Assembly: GCA_007922195.1 (NCBI GenBank) | Contig: ML681971.1 | Coordinates: 19,823,856-19,887,855, forward strand | DNA: 64,000 nt | DNA from: Podocnemis expansa | Lineage: Eukaryota; Chordata; Testudines; Podocnemididae | Direction: 5' to 3' | Part shown: piece by piece, positions 24,259 through 36,119 of the stretch | Position numbering within the stretch: position 1 is the first letter of the stretch | Layout: the number at the start of each line of letters is the position of its first letter | Translations under genes and position numbers: made by a program | Notes under the pieces: generated by a model | Databases searched by the model: none | The model's input: the letters and a program-made list of their open reading frames with translations, nothing else | What the model was told of the DNA's origin: nothing

Positions 24259-24700
24259 CATAGAATCATAGGGTTGGAAGGGACCTCATGAGGTCATCTA
24301 GTCCAACCTCCTGCCAAAAAAGCAGGACCACTCCCACTAAATTATCCCAGCCAGGGTTTTGTCCAGCCAGGCCTTAAACATCTCTAAAGATGGAGATTCC
24401 ACCACCTCCCTAGGTAGCCTATTCCAATCCTTTACCACTTGCCTAGTAAGAAAGTAAGTTTTGCCTAATATCCAGCCTCAGCCTCCCCAGCTGCAACTTG
24501 AAACCACTGCTCCTCGTTCTGTCCTCCGTTGCTACTGAGAACAGCCAAGCTCCATTCTCCTTGGAGCTCCCTTCAGGTAGTTGAAGGTTGCTATCAAATC
24601 CCCTCTCAGTCTTCTCTTCTGCAGGCTAAATAAGCCTAGTTCTGTCAGTCTTTCTTCATAGGTCTTGTGCTCCAGCCCCTTGATCACTATGGAAGCCTCT
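24259..24700 (-). mobile_element. CR1 LINE 3' region, 5'-truncated
   Basis: It starts CATAGAATCATAGGGTTGGA, then GGGACCTCATGAGGTCATCT and AGTCCAACCTCCTGCC, the antisense CR1 3' end. A further 350 bp of CR1 3' UTR and coding end follow (GGCTAAATAAGCCTAGTTCT). The 83-residue frame at 24,532-24,783 (-) lies mostly inside it and is CR1-derived. Confidence 0.88.
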
Positions 24701-26584
24701 GCTGCAAGGGATGAATCAAGGGTCTGTTGAAAGCAGGCCAAAAGAGTCATGGAGGGATCAAGTTCAGGAACTGGCATCAACAAAGTAGTCCTCTACTGCA
24801 CCCATTCCCCACTGTGGCTATGATGCTGCGGGTAAGGCAGTGGGAAGTGCAACTGAGAGCCCCAGGACCCCTGAAAAGAAGAGACATGAACCACCTCCTT
24901 CAGCCCCCCTTCCCCCCCACACACACTAGTGCAGGGATGTGTATGGGTCTCAGCACTCTCACCTTCTGTTACTCTTGAGTCTGCTCCCCCACAAATGAAG
25001 GAACAGTGGCTCCATGCTCAGGTGCACCAGAGCTATGCTTTCAGGAACTGGTGGGAAAAGAGGATAGGTTTGGCCCTCAGCTTATCATACCACAGGCGCA
25101 AGTCAGCCCATAGCAATTCTAATACACTTTTCAGTCAGGTTCCCATCTTGTGGCACACTCCACTGATTCCACAGGACAGGGCCTCTCAGGAATCGAATCA
25201 CCTGTCATCATGTAGAACTGATGCTTGAAAAGTGGCCAACCCTACTGTCTGTCATCCTTCCCTGGATCTAGTCACTACTATCTACTCTCCCTTTCTGTCC
25301 TCCTTCCCTGGATCTAGCGACTACTAAGCAGAACCTGGTTTAAGGAAGAGGCTTAATTACAGAAAGATTAGCCTAACCTCTGCAAATTGCTTGTCATTTC
25401 AATGTGCAAATATTAGTGTTGATGCTTTATCTTTAGAGTTCCTTTGGAAAAATAACCAGCTGCTCTGTTCTTCTGCAGCAATCACCACAACACCAGAAAG
25501 AAAAGGTTTCTCATCTCCCCCCCACCACCAGCCCAAGGCTTTTTCCCCTCAGTTGAATTAAAACCAGAAGATGCCATATTAACACCTGACATTTCACTTG
25601 GAGTCATGTCACAGTCTTCATCAAAAAGCTGGAATCAATGACCTGTTTTCTATAGGGCCCACTGCCACTGAAATCAATGGGAGTTTTTCCCTGGGCTTCA
25701 TGAACAGGATAGTCCCAACTCCCCTATTACAAGTCCTCTGATGAAGGCCACTGAGCTATGATGGATAAAGCTTCAAGAGTACACAAGTCATATTTTAAAC
25801 CTGTTTGCAATCAAAAACTTACTTCCTTTACAGGAAGGAGAATCCCCTCAAGGGAGGGTGCCTAGACAGATAACCTGGTATGTGTGCATATACTTTACAA
25901 ACAACAGCATCAGTAATGAAGAGCATCTGAAGACGACATTCATACTGTTATTTTCCTTTGCTTTCTTTACTCTGACTGTAAGGGAGGAACTCTGGGAAAA
26001 CAAAACTGATATCAGGGACTCCTTGTGGGTCACACAGAGGGTGCTGTACTGCAAAGACTAAATCTTGAGCTGCTGTAATGAAAATTGATTCTCTGAAGTC
26101 AATGGAACTAGCCCAGTTTCTACCAACTCTGAATGCAGCCCCTAAACATTTACCTGCTGCGTGACGGCTGTGTATGCAGTGGAACACTGGATTCCAGGGA
26201 GGAAGAAGAAATAGTGACACAGAGCAGAAGGGACCCAAAATCTAAATCAGTCTAAGATGCTTAATTCCCTTGCTCAAGGAATGGAGAATCCCCTGGGCAA
26301 GCTACAATATTTTGAAGAAAGAAAGACAGAAAGAGATGGGTGTTCATTGCATTGGTTGATGACTGCCCTAAAATAGAAAAGATTTGACATTTGGATAAAC
26401 TTGTAAGCAAGTTTATTACACATATATTTTTCTGCTCACCTAGGAATTCAACAACACAATTAAGTATCCATATGCCAAACCTGATCGCTGCTGTAGAAAA
26501 TGAAGCACTTTGGTGTTGTCAAATGTCAAGCTTTTAGTGTTATCTGATGAGAGCTAGAGACAGGCGCGGGGTGCGTCCTCAGCT
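24701..26584. other. Unique non-coding stretch
   Basis: Overlapping short frames on both strands lack motifs, and no gene is supported. Confidence 0.45.
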
Positions 26585-26800
26585 CCAAAAACTTTAGCCT
26601 AATGGATAGAGCACTGGACTTGGACTCGAGACCTGTTTTGCATTCCCATCTCTGCCACTGACCTCCTGGGTAGCCTTGGGCTAAACACTTCACCTATCTG
26701 TGCCTCAGGTTCCCTATCACAAAACAGGGACAACAATGCCAACTTGCTTTGAGAACTATTGACAAAAGCTATACAGACCAAGGTGATACCGTTATATCAC
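26585..26800 (+). repeat. MIR (tRNA-derived SINE)
   Basis: A tRNA-like head (TAGCCTAATGGATAGAGCAC) is followed by TCTGCCACTGACC, GGGCTAAACACTTCACCT and CTGTGCCTCAGGTTCC, then a degraded tail. Confidence 0.8.
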
Positions 26801-26869
26801 TGTGTGGCTGCTAGAATCAGAATATGGATAGAAATTCTGCCTCTCCTGTCTCTAATTAGAAAAACTAAG

Positions 26870-27045
26870 TGGGGGAGGCCATGTGGCCACCAGACAAGGA
26901 GACCTTAATTATCATCTTGTGTTCTTGGGCAGCTCACATCACTTCTCAGTGCCTCAGCTTCTCTGTGAGATAACATAACCTTCCCTTGTGAAGGGCTTTG
27001 AAACCTTGAGAAGCGCTGCCTCCAAACATATATGCAAGATTTTAG
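26870..27045 (+). repeat. MIR fragment
   Basis: GGGCAGCTCACATCACTTCT, CAGTGCCTCAGCTTCTCTGT and GAAGGGCTTTGAAACCTTGA follow the MIR core and tail order. The tRNA head is missing or unrecognisable. Confidence 0.65.
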
Positions 27046-27184
27046 TGGCAGTAGACAGAGCGTGAATTAGTTCAAATAATATCTTCCTAAGCTTGCTCCA
27101 CTTTTCGAACCAAATGCAACTGAACAGTTTGAATTAAGCATTTATCCCTCATTTCCAGTTTCCAAATAGGACTGAAACAACTAT

Positions 27185-27449
27185 GATGAACTTAAGTTCC
27201 AAAAGGGGAGCCATGTCAGTCTAGTCCAGCAAAACAAACAAGGAGTCTGGTGGCACTTTTAAAGACTAACAGATTTATTTATCGCATGAGCTTTCCTGGG
27301 ACAAAATCCCACTTCATCAGATGCTTGAAGTTTCAAGGTGCTTCAGGCATCTGAAGAAGTGGGAATCTCTACCACAAAAACTCATGTGATAAATAAATGT
27401 GTTAGTCTTTAAAAGAGCCACCAGACTTCTTGTTTGTTAGGATGAACTT
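27185..27449 (-). mobile_element. Fold-back PLE insertion with 9-bp TSD
   Basis: The left arm is a full antisense tail from GTTCCAAAAGGGGAGCC. The right arm is a sense tail stopping at CTTCTTGTTTGTTA. GATGAACTT flanks both sides (27,185-27,193 and 27,441-27,449). The left arm keeps CTGATGA and GAAA of the hammerhead-like core at 27,284-27,324 (-), with a G-G mismatch closing stem II. The right arm core is destroyed. Confidence 0.88.
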
Positions 27450-27589
27450 CGCTCTTCTCGGCATAATAATATGTTTGTTCACCCAAGACTGGATGAGAAA
27501 TTGCGTGAAAGCTTGTGATCATGCTGTATCCAGTCCAGTGTTGGCAGATGCTGGAGAATAAGATTCAGACATGTTACGATAATAGGAGA

Positions 27590-27710
27590 TAATTGGGAGT
27601 TAACAGATCTGGGTTCCATTTTCTGTTTTGCCAGGGACTTGCTGTTTTACCCTGGATAGACCTGTGCAGCAAGTTAGGTGCCTAATAGCTTTAAAAATCA
27701 GGCCCTTAAT
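27590..27710 (+). repeat. Probable MIR scrap
   Basis: AACAGATCTGGGTTCCATTT resembles the MIR head-to-core junction, followed by a worn core. Low information. Confidence 0.35.
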
Positions 27711-28265
27711 CATGGTCCTCAGCTACCACAGGCAGACAGGGGCATAGGTCCGCACAGCGTTGTTGTTATCAAAGTGAACCCAAGTTCCGGGCCCTTAGTT
27801 TAGACTAGATGTTTGCTCATCAGCACACTTAGCTGGAACTTCCTGTCCTATGAATAAAGTAAACACAGCAGAGCTGGCTTTTGCTTCATTTCCTTGGATG
27901 ACAGCCTCAGTGCAGGCCGCGAATCTGCTTGATATACCTCTGTGTCTCTGGCAGTAAGACCTGAAGGGCTGGGGAGGGGGGAATCTACCATTGGCACATG
28001 GTTGTCTTCCTGCAACTCATTCAGCACACGGTTCTATGGCAACATCAATGATAATCAAACCTTCATCACTGGTTTGGCCAGTCTCTTTTCGTCACCATGC
28101 TCGTTCTCTGGGCACTCCATTTCTTCTGTGGTCCTACAGGACTGTAGTCCAGCATTACCCAGAATGCACTCCTACATGCAGTTGACCGAAATGGTTGATG
28201 CAGACACAAACACAGTGAATTCTTGATCGTGTTTTTGAAAAAGCTACTGTGGGAAGACCACTCAG
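27711..28265. other. Unique non-coding stretch
   Basis: The overlapping frames at 27,942-28,226 and 27,991-28,185 (+) show no recognisable domain. Confidence 0.4.
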
Positions 28266-28269
28266 TGTG

Positions 28270-28615
28270 CTTTTCACAGCTGACGCTGTGCAGGAAATTT
28301 TCCTGTGTAAAAATTATGTTTCAAAAAAACCAACGTTTTTCATGCAATTGTACAGATTTTGGCAACACCTTTTTTTCGTCTCTTTTCTTTCAAAACATTT
28401 CTTTTGTTTTAATTTGATATTGAGTACTGAACAAATGGTCAAAATCTAAACAAATATTTCAATTGAGGCAAAACTATTTTTGTTGTTGTTGTTCTACAGT
28501 TATGTCGAGGGAAATGAAATTTTGGCTTTTTTTCCTAAGTTGAGATAAAAAAAAAAATTCAAAATTTTTCACAGGGTAGGAAATCTGTTTTCCAGCCAGT
28601 TCGAGTCATACTAAC
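28270..28615. repeat. AT-rich dispersed repeat (family C)
   Basis: It has dense GAAATTTT/AAAATTTT phrases, ends near CAGGGTAGGAAATCTGTTTT and then CCAGCCAGTTCGAGTC, and matches the style of the other family C copies. Confidence 0.5.
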
Positions 28616-28957
28616 CATGTGAGAGGGCCTACTACAAAAGCTTTGTAAATCTAATGCAAATGATAGCCAAGCGTGGTAATGAGCAGCTGTGGGAAGGGAA
28701 CTAGGGAAGGAAACCCACCAGCTCATCTGAGCTCATACTAGTCTTTGACATTCTGACTGAATACCAGAGCTCGATGAACATTTCAACAACAGCCTATGAA
28801 TATTCAATTGGAATTTTTAATTAATTTCCTTCTGCTACACTTGTTGCCCCTTTTATCTTCTTTCTCTGCAAAGATCTTTGAGCTATTATTTCACCAGCAT
28901 GAACATTCACAATACACTAATTTCAAAATTCACACTGGAAGCGATTGCAAGTTTACT

Positions 28958-29192
28958 GATTAGGGCAAGGGTCTCAAACTCAAATCATCATGAGGGCCGC
29001 ATGAGGACAGTACAGGGCCACATGAGGACTAGAACATTAGCCTAGTACGTTAGCCCGAGGGCTACACCACTGAAACCTCTCATGATGATATTGTGAATAT
29101 TGGTAATAATAGTGTCATTGCAGGCTGCAGGAAATAGCTTTAGGGGCCACATGCGGCCCTCAGGCTGTGTGTTTGAGACCCCTGGATTAGGG
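28958..29192. mobile_element. Non-autonomous hAT (CAGGGGTCTCAAAC family), copy 1
   Basis: A 219-bp element with ends CAAGGGTCTCAAACTC and GTTTGAGACCCCTG (inverted) is flanked by a perfect 8-bp duplication GATTAGGG (28,958-28,965 and 29,185-29,192). The interior contains GGGGCCACATGCGGCCCTCA. The 8-bp TSD and CAGNG ends are hAT hallmarks. Confidence 0.92.
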
Positions 29193-29309
29193 AATGGGGG
29201 GGAATACTCCATGATTTATTGGACCAATCACAGGGAAGAAATACTTGTAAATTTCAAACATATGCTATGAAGCCAAAAATAAAAATATTCTAATCAATCA
29301 AACCAGCTA

Positions 29310-29395
29310 GGGGTTGGCCCTGCTTTGAGCAGGGGGTTGTACTAGATGATCTCCTGTGAGATCCCTTCCAACCTTAATCTATGATTCTATGAACC
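29310..29395 (+). mobile_element. CR1 LINE 3' terminus
   Basis: GGTTGGCCCTGCTTTGAGCA, GGGGGTTGTACTAGATGATC and CCAACCTTAATCTATGATTC run into the terminal ATTCTATG repeat. This is a plus-strand, strongly truncated CR1. Confidence 0.92.
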
Positions 29396-29729
29396 GCAAA
29401 TAAACATTACAAAATAATGATGTTTCTGGATATGTCCCAAGCAAGGAAAGAAGCCAAATTAAACATACTTATACACTGTGCATTACTCCCTGCTCTAAAT
29501 ACCAGTAATATTGGGTTTACTATAAAGCACCTCTTTTAGTATGCTGTATATTAAGGGCCCAGTTCAAATATCTTTGAAGTCAGCAAGATTTTTGCACCAA
29601 CTGCATTGACATTTGAATTGAGCAATAAACTGTAAATTTAAGTACCATAAGGAATAGGTGGAACTGAGACAGCTGCAGACTCAGAAAAGACCAGCTTTAC
29701 CCAAAACTCTGAATAACTAGGTTTAGTAC

Positions 29730-30000
29730 TAGAGCTGATCAACAGAATTATTGCATTTTTTGTGAATATTTTTGCAGAAAAATAAATTATGAAAATTTGC
29801 ACTGAAAGTTTTGTTTTCAACACTGTTTAACATAGGTTTTGACGTTTTAAAATTTGCTTTATTTTGCTTGTTGGAACCAAAGAATATTTTCTTTCTTTCT
29901 TTCTTTCTTTTTTTCTTTCCAAAGCTTGAAAATATTGATCAAAATAAAATACTGATGAAAATAAAACATTGATCAAGGTATTTCACACTGAAAATTATTA
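29730..30000. repeat. AT-rich dispersed repeat (family C)
   Basis: It begins near AGAGCTGATCAACAGAATTA and contains many AAAATTT/TTTTGA blocks. A TTTC microsatellite (29,888-29,920) lies inside. Confidence 0.5.
29888..29920. repeat. (TTTC)n microsatellite
   Basis: About five clean TTTC units, then a T-rich imperfect continuation. Confidence 0.9.
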
Positions 30001-31460
30001 CACCAAAAAGTGAGTGGGGGAAATGTACATACTTTTCTTCCCACCCAGGTCTTGTAAAAGCTCACAGTTAATTGTGGCACACTGCTCATCCCCTGAAGCT
30101 GCAGCGAGGTCCACACATGCAGACCTCCGTGTTTTAAAAAAAGCTCATTGTGCGGCTAGTCTTTATTTACACAGTGTTTGGCATCATGGGACCTTGATTC
30201 CATCCAGGCACTATACTTACTAAATAACACCTTATTAGTTTTGTCATATTTTGCTTTGGTTTTTTTTACTCAAACTTTACAATGGAACTTTACAATTTAT
30301 TTTAGTATTTCTGCAGCAAAACTTCTGGAAAATTAGACTATTGGCCCAAACAGCAAGGTTTCTGCTCCTAGTTCCTGCTAAAGGAAACATGTGGAAGATA
30401 GGAAAGGAGTACTACCAAGAGCTTCAAGAAACCTTGAGTATCTGTCAAGATTCTTTTGTGCTTGTTCTTCTTAATGTCTTCAGCTCCTTGATGGTGTTTT
30501 TGCTCTTGAATCAGTTGCCCACTGAATGCCTGCATAACAATTCTACAGAGATATTTAATCCTTCTGAAATGAACTGTCATGCTTGTGAAAAGGGGCTTTT
30601 GGAAAACAAAGGCTTTTCTTCACATGTAGAACAGGAAGCGTGCAGAACCCCTTCATATCACCACAGCAAATTGCCTACCTCTTTCGCTGGGGCAAGGTTG
30701 CCAGCCCTGCATTTTATTTTTTACTGACATGATGATCTGAAATTGGCTTTTTTTTTTTTTTTACTGACACGGTAAACTTGCTCCTGACATGACTACAAAT
30801 ACCATAAATGATGGAATAACGTCAATACAGTACAATAACGCTTCCTCATCCGCCATGTTTTTTCTCGACTCAGTTATTTTCAAGAACAAATTCCCTTTGG
30901 TATTATTACAAACATAAACTCGGTGCTTGCTCTATTCTGTATGCAGAATGTCAGAATGATGTAATTATTTTAGCTGCTGTTAATTGATCAATCAGGTTCT
31001 TTGGGCATGTGCAATAATAGAAAACAGGAAATTGATAAAGTCATGGCGAGTGTAGTTTTATCATACAAGAAGTGACCGTGAACAAAGATAATGTCAAAAT
31101 ACAATATGTTTTATTTCCACCCAATTTCATGGATGTTTTCATTTATTGACAGGTTTACGGGCAGTGCTTTTTTTAGTTGGCATCCCTGTGCTGGGGGCAC
31201 AGAGTCTAGCAGGGACGTATTCCTCAGCTTGAGTCATTGCTCAGTTAGAGTCTGCCCTCTTTGCTGATGCCTCTTAGATACTGTACCAGGGACTGAACTG
31301 AGACCTCGACACTAAACACTTGAGCAGCTACAGCAACAGTGTAAGTACCAAGGCTCTGTGGCAGGGTCTAACTAGACCCATAACCTCTGTGGATCGGGCG
31401 CAGATAGGACTTGTACCATCTACTCACCAGGGGGTTATATTGAGCTGGCCTAAAAGAAGG
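30001..31460. other. Non-coding stretch; 158-residue frame not credited
   Basis: The frame at 30,251-30,727 (+) is hydrophobic at the N-terminus and has no recognisable domain. Its C-terminal end runs into a T-rich tract. I consider it chance, though its length is above average for the window. Confidence 0.4.
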
Positions 31461-31465
31461 TGAGT

Positions 31466-31690
31466 GAGCACATTTACACTGCAGGGAAAAAAGGGGGGGG
31501 GGGGGAAACAGCAGCAAGTCTCAGAACTCAGGTCAACAGACTGGGGCCAGTGGCACTCATACCTCAATGCTGCACATTTCTGTTCGGGCTAAAGCCTGGG
31601 CTCTGAGACCCTCACCAGGAGCTGTATGCAGTGATTCTGCTTTTTGTGATCCCTACACCTCTCTGCTGGGACCTAGCCTGAGACCACAGA
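31466..31690. mobile_element. TIR element family B (worn)
   Basis: ACATTTACACTGCAGGGAAA, a G-run (31,493-31,505), CAGCAAGTCTCAGAACTCAG and GTTCGGGCTAAAGCCTGGGC give the same interior phrases as copies at 46,186 and 55,665. Ends are degraded. Confidence 0.5.
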
Positions 31691-34020
31691 CCCACAAACT
31701 CCTGAGCAGTCAGCAGATCGCTGCTTTTAGAAGTTAGTCAAGCCACATGCAATGTAAAAACTTGCCTAGGACCATGGTTTGACTTGAAACTATGTTCTGA
31801 AGAGTGTGTGGTGCCATCTGCACTTTGCTTCAAAGAAGAGTTGGGGGGTAGGGGGAAGTGATGCTACACCCCCATCATAGTCTGGCATGTTAAAGGAGCA
31901 GCCTGACGCGAAATAAGAGTGAATTCTCAATTTCCTTTCCAGCCTTCCCACTGTCCACAAACTACTTTAATTCTTTGCCTTCCTCTGTAATTCTTAAATT
32001 GCTGGGTGTCAATATAAAAAATAAGTACAACACTTCATGCTCAGAGCACACAAACAAATAGGTTTGTTTATAACTGGTTATAAATTTAACCAACAGAGGT
32101 CCCTCTCCAGAAGTTAGCTTGGTGCTCTGCAGAACACAGAAACCATCTATCTTCATTGCTGTGGCAGCAGCTCAGTCTGTTGTTTTGATCTTCATGCCTG
32201 GTTGACCTCTTTCAGTTGACTCGCTTTAGTTAAAAAACAGTTTGGCAAATGGGCCTGTGAATGTGCTATTTTACCACCGGGGGGGGGGGGATATCCTGGG
32301 AGAGGCTTGTAAATGGCTGTGCCTTGTTTTCAGGGGTGAAATCCACCTCTCTGCAGAGGAAGGAATACAGTTTTAGACACTACCAAGTCCTTAAAATAAG
32401 GCTTACATAGTATTTACTGATGTAAAATTCTAGCTCTCTCCTCAGGGTGAATATCACCCCATAGTCTTATCTGGACAAGGGCCAGTTATCTTAAGAATAG
32501 GATAGAGGGGTCGCATGACTGCGTCTTCCCTGCTGTAGCTGTCGTATACAGAGCATTGCTCTTTTAGAGTATGTTTCATCTTCAGACTATTTTATCAACA
32601 TTAAATAATTTCCACCATGCCCTCAGGTTAGGTCAGTGTTACCACCATCCTCATTTTTACACACACAGTAGCAATCGACCTGCCCACAGCCACAGAAGGA
32701 GCCCACATTGGAGCGAAACTTTAAAACTCAGGGGTGCCTAGTGGACAGTATATTCAGACCAGTAGATTATGCAGCCTCCTCCTTAAGGTGTGTAAGGTTC
32801 TCAAAAGGACCCATTCCCCAAAACTGGGGCTAGATTTCTAAAGGGCACCATCATGGCACCTAAATAAGGGACATGTTTTCAGAAGAGCTCTGCACCCAAT
32901 GGACACTGCTCTATTCAAAATCCGGCTGCTTTGTTCAGTGTTTGAATGGGAGCCAAGCTTTTTTAAACCTCTGGCCCTGAATGTGGGCACCGAGCCACCA
33001 TCAGCCATATAAGAGCCTGTTCAACAGCATTTATATCTGTGCTCATTGTTTCAAGCAGTGGAAAGTAAAATACTGGGGACTAGATTGGAGCATTTATGCT
33101 ACAGCCCTGCAGAGGGGTCAGTCAGAGCCACAGTGTCCTCAGCAGGAGCTCCAAAGAGCCTGCACCTTGGTCAGGCACAAACCCATCCTGACATTTCAGC
33201 ACCCACCAGGAGTATACGTGATGCACTGTTTTTAACACTTGGGAGGTCATTAGTTCCCTCGTGTTCCCTGCATGAAAGAAACTGCTCTTGTGCCTTGGGT
33301 GGCCATGGAAAGGTTTCCTGTGTGGCTCCTTCCCCTTCCCTTTTGCATGGCTCTATACTTATTATACCCTTTTGATCAGGCCCCCACCATCTTGTGTTTA
33401 GATTGAATGGCAGGGTGCAGGGCTTGCAATGCAAGAAACATTTGTGCCACTTGGCTATGAAAAGAACTGCATCTGGCTCCTGACAACCTAGCACCCTTTC
33501 CATGTGGTTTGGTATCCCAGGAAGCCTCTTCCACTCCCTGCTCCTGCTCCTGTTTTGAATGAATGAAGGAGCCCCTCTGCCATTTTGTTCAACCTCCTTT
33601 GACCAGCTAGTGCCTGGGAACCTAAATCTGTGTAAATACTCAGTTCTCCTGCTGCAAGGGGAAAACTGAAGTCTGGTTACTCATTAACAGCTTGATGACA
33701 CATCTAGGTCATAACTGTTGATTAATGGCTTTCCTCCTCCTCCTCTGTTCTATAAAAATATATATCAATCGATTTTTAAAATGGCATATTTACAGCACAA
33801 CCTGGCACTAGGGATGCTGTGGATGTGAACACCTTCAGAATGAGCTGGGGCGCTGATGGCTACTCAGTGATTAGTGTCTTAATTCATGGCACCTGGAGAA
33901 ACTAAAGAGAAGCCAGATGATCCTGCATCTAACTACTGCAGGGTTCTTGCACCTTCTTCTACACATCTGATGATGGTCACTGCCTGTGGCAGGATACAGG
34001 ATTAAGTGAATCAGGGGTCT
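31691..34020. other. Non-coding stretch
   Basis: No gene was recognised. A G-run lies at 32,279-32,290 and a possible antisense MIR scrap at 32,637-32,715. Frames around 33,046-33,503 on both strands have no domain. Confidence 0.45.
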
Positions 34021-34021
34021 G

Positions 34022-34170
34022 GTCTTGAGACTGTAAACTCTTTGAGAGCAGAGATTATTTTTTATGCTATATTTGTACAGCACCGAGCACAACTCTGATC
34101 CTGGTCTGTGACTCAGGCTCCTAGGTGCTAGCTCAACACAAATAGTAAATAATAATAATGATAATCCAGT
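34022..34170 (+). repeat. L2-like 3' tail repeat (family D)
   Basis: GACTGTAAACTCTTTGAGAG, TTTGTACAGCACCGAGCACA, CTGGTCTGTGACTCAGGCTC and a terminal AATAATAATAATGATAAT. This is a common tail-type amniote repeat, related to L2/MIR. The exact family name is uncertain. Confidence 0.65.
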
Positions 34171-34269
34171 ATGGCCACACCTATGTTCCCAGTACCACAA
34201 TACTCTATAGGGAGTATTTCTGTGTAAATAATATCTCATGTACCGATATGAACCCCTTTACCATCTTTG

Positions 34270-34690
34270 ATGTAGCCCATAGACTTGAACGTCGGAAGGA
34301 AGCAGTATGATCATCTAGTCTGACCTCCTGCACAACACAGGCCACAAAATCTCACCCATCCACTCCTGTAACAGACCTCTAACCCATACTTAGTAAATAA
34401 AGTCCTCAAACCACGATTTAAAGACTTTAAGATACAGAGAATCCACCAGCAAGTGACCCACAACAAATGCTGCAGAGGAAAGCGACCCCCCCCCCGCCCC
34501 CAGCCTTTGGCAATCTACTCCGGGGAAGAATTCCTTCCCTGCCCCAAATATGGTGATCAGTTAAACCCTGAGCAGGTGGGCAGGATTCACCAGCCAGACA
34601 TGCAAGAAAGTATTCTCTATAATAACTTAGAACCACCCCATCAAATGTCCCATCAGAGGCTATTAGCATAGCCACCACCCAGGAGAAAAG
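34270..34690 (-). mobile_element. CR1 LINE 3' region
   Basis: GTATGATCATCTAGTCTGAC, CTCCTGCACAACACAGGCCA and GATACAGAGAATCCACCAGC are antisense CR1 3' UTR. The overlapping frames at 34,427-34,678 are within it. Confidence 0.75.
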
Positions 34691-34734
34691 GTTTGATCAA
34701 ATACCAAACTAGGCTAGTTATCCTTGCAACACCC

Positions 34735-34870
34735 TTATAAGGAAGGACAATTCAGAAATTGAGGAACAAAGAGGGTAAGTGACTTGCCAAAGGCCACACA
34801 GGCAGTCTGTTGTAAGAGAGCGACTTGAATTCAGATCTTCTATGCCCTCGGTTAGTACCCTAACCACGGC
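34735..34870 (-). repeat. MIR/L2-type repeat, antisense
   Basis: GAGGAACAAAGAGGGTAAGT, GACTTGCCAAAGGCCACACA, a worn TTGAATTCAGATCTTC and CCCTAACCACGG follow the usual antisense order. Confidence 0.7.
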
Positions 34871-35706
34871 AACAACTTTCTTCTTATCTTACTTTCTCTA
34901 ATCTCCTTTCTCGGGAAGACATTACACCCATTTCACAGGCAAGTAAATGGAGGCACTCTTCTCATTTGGAGGTAATTGCTTCATTGACTCCAGTGATGTT
35001 GGGGAGATCTGCATTGCCCTTGGCCCAGGGATGTGCCACAGATGCACCTTCCAGGCTCTCATTTGCTCCAGGCCACATGATAAGTCACTGTCAGAGGGAG
35101 AAACACCCACCAAAAAGCCTGGTACCCACTCTTCTGCCCTACCCCTAAGCAATACCAGTGAAAGTGTGACAGGCATTCACCTTCTAAAACCAACTCAAAA
35201 TAATCAAGACATCCCTTACAACCTTCTCCTTCGAGCACAGCTGGCAAGCTCCCTCCGTACTTTATGAAAATGTGTTCACCTTTCATTCAGAGTCCTGAAC
35301 AGGCTGCAGCAGTTTCCTTCTCACTAACCTCTTGCAGAAAAGCAGAATGGCTTCACTTCACTTCAGTGGAAGATCTAGATCTATGGGCAAAAAATCTTGG
35401 GAACGTGGAAGAAAAGCCATCCACTATCCACTGTTCCCTTGTGCAACATGCACTTAGTCACCACCTCTCTGCCCTCCTCCTGCTTCCAAAACAGACATAG
35501 CAAGCTTGCCCAAAAACAATCTTAAGGTGATCACATGATCCCTACATTAATGAGATAAGAGTAGGGAGAAATCTGATAAAAAAAATGCCTGGCAAAATTT
35601 TCCAACACCTGTAGGAGTCATTTGCCTATGGCTGCCCAGACTCTTGATCCCCTCCTAAGTAATAATTAGTTGTTATTTACAGCATCCAAGTGGCCCTTGC
35701 TTGTAA
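34871..35706. other. Unique non-coding stretch
   Basis: Overlapping frames on both strands (34,922-35,286) show no recognisable protein. Confidence 0.4.
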
Positions 35707-35816
35707 TCTAGCTCAAGACAAACAAGGAACCCTGTGGCACTTTTAAAGACTAACACATTTATTTATCACATACATAAAAATTTGTTAGTCTTCAGAAGTG
35801 CCACAGGGCTCCTTGT
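35707..35816. mobile_element. Minimal fold-back PLE fragment, both arms short
   Basis: The left arm ACAAACAAGGAACCCTGTGG and right arm GCCACAGGGCTCCTTGTT are inverted copies of the same inner tail segment, about 110 bp in total. Neither outer terminus is present, and I could not identify a target duplication. Confidence 0.75.
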
Positions 35817-35849
35817 TAAAATTACAGTCAAAGGACACACCTAACACAA

Positions 35850-35916
35850 AGAAAGCAGCATTACCTAGTGGACAGAACACTAGACTAGCCCCCAAGAAAC
35901 TGGGTTCAATTCCTCC
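35850..35916 (+). repeat. MIR, left part (split by the PLE)
   Basis: A tRNA-like head (ATTACCTAGTGGACAGAACA) ends at a box B-like GGGTTCAATTCC. The MIR resumes at 38,785 after 2.87 kb of PLE. Confidence 0.75.
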
Positions 35917-36095
35917 AGGTTCCAAAGGTGCAGCCATTTTAGTCTACTCCAGCCAAAAAAAAAAAAAAAGGAGTCTTGTGGAACTTAAAGACTAACAGAT
36001 TTATTTTTCGCTTTGAGCTTTTCTGGGAGAAAATCCCACTCTGTCAGATGCTTTGAAGATGAGGGAACTTAAAGAATGGCAAGAAAATAAATGCA
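35917..36095 (-). repeat. PLE inverted tail (left arm)
   Basis: It is antisense to the tails at 38.4-38.8 kb: CCAAAGGTGCAGCCATTTTA at the outer end, ATTTATTTTTCGC and TCCCACTCTGTCAGATGC inside. An A-run interrupts it at about 35,955. The hammerhead-like core is broken (CTGACAG). Confidence 0.9.
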
Positions 36096-36119
36096 ATACT
36101 ATCTAAACTACTATACACC

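Noticed and set aside
30251..30727. 158-residue open frame (+)
   Set aside because: It has a hydrophobic start and scattered Cys but no domain, no codon-usage signal and no splice context, and its end runs into a T-rich tract.
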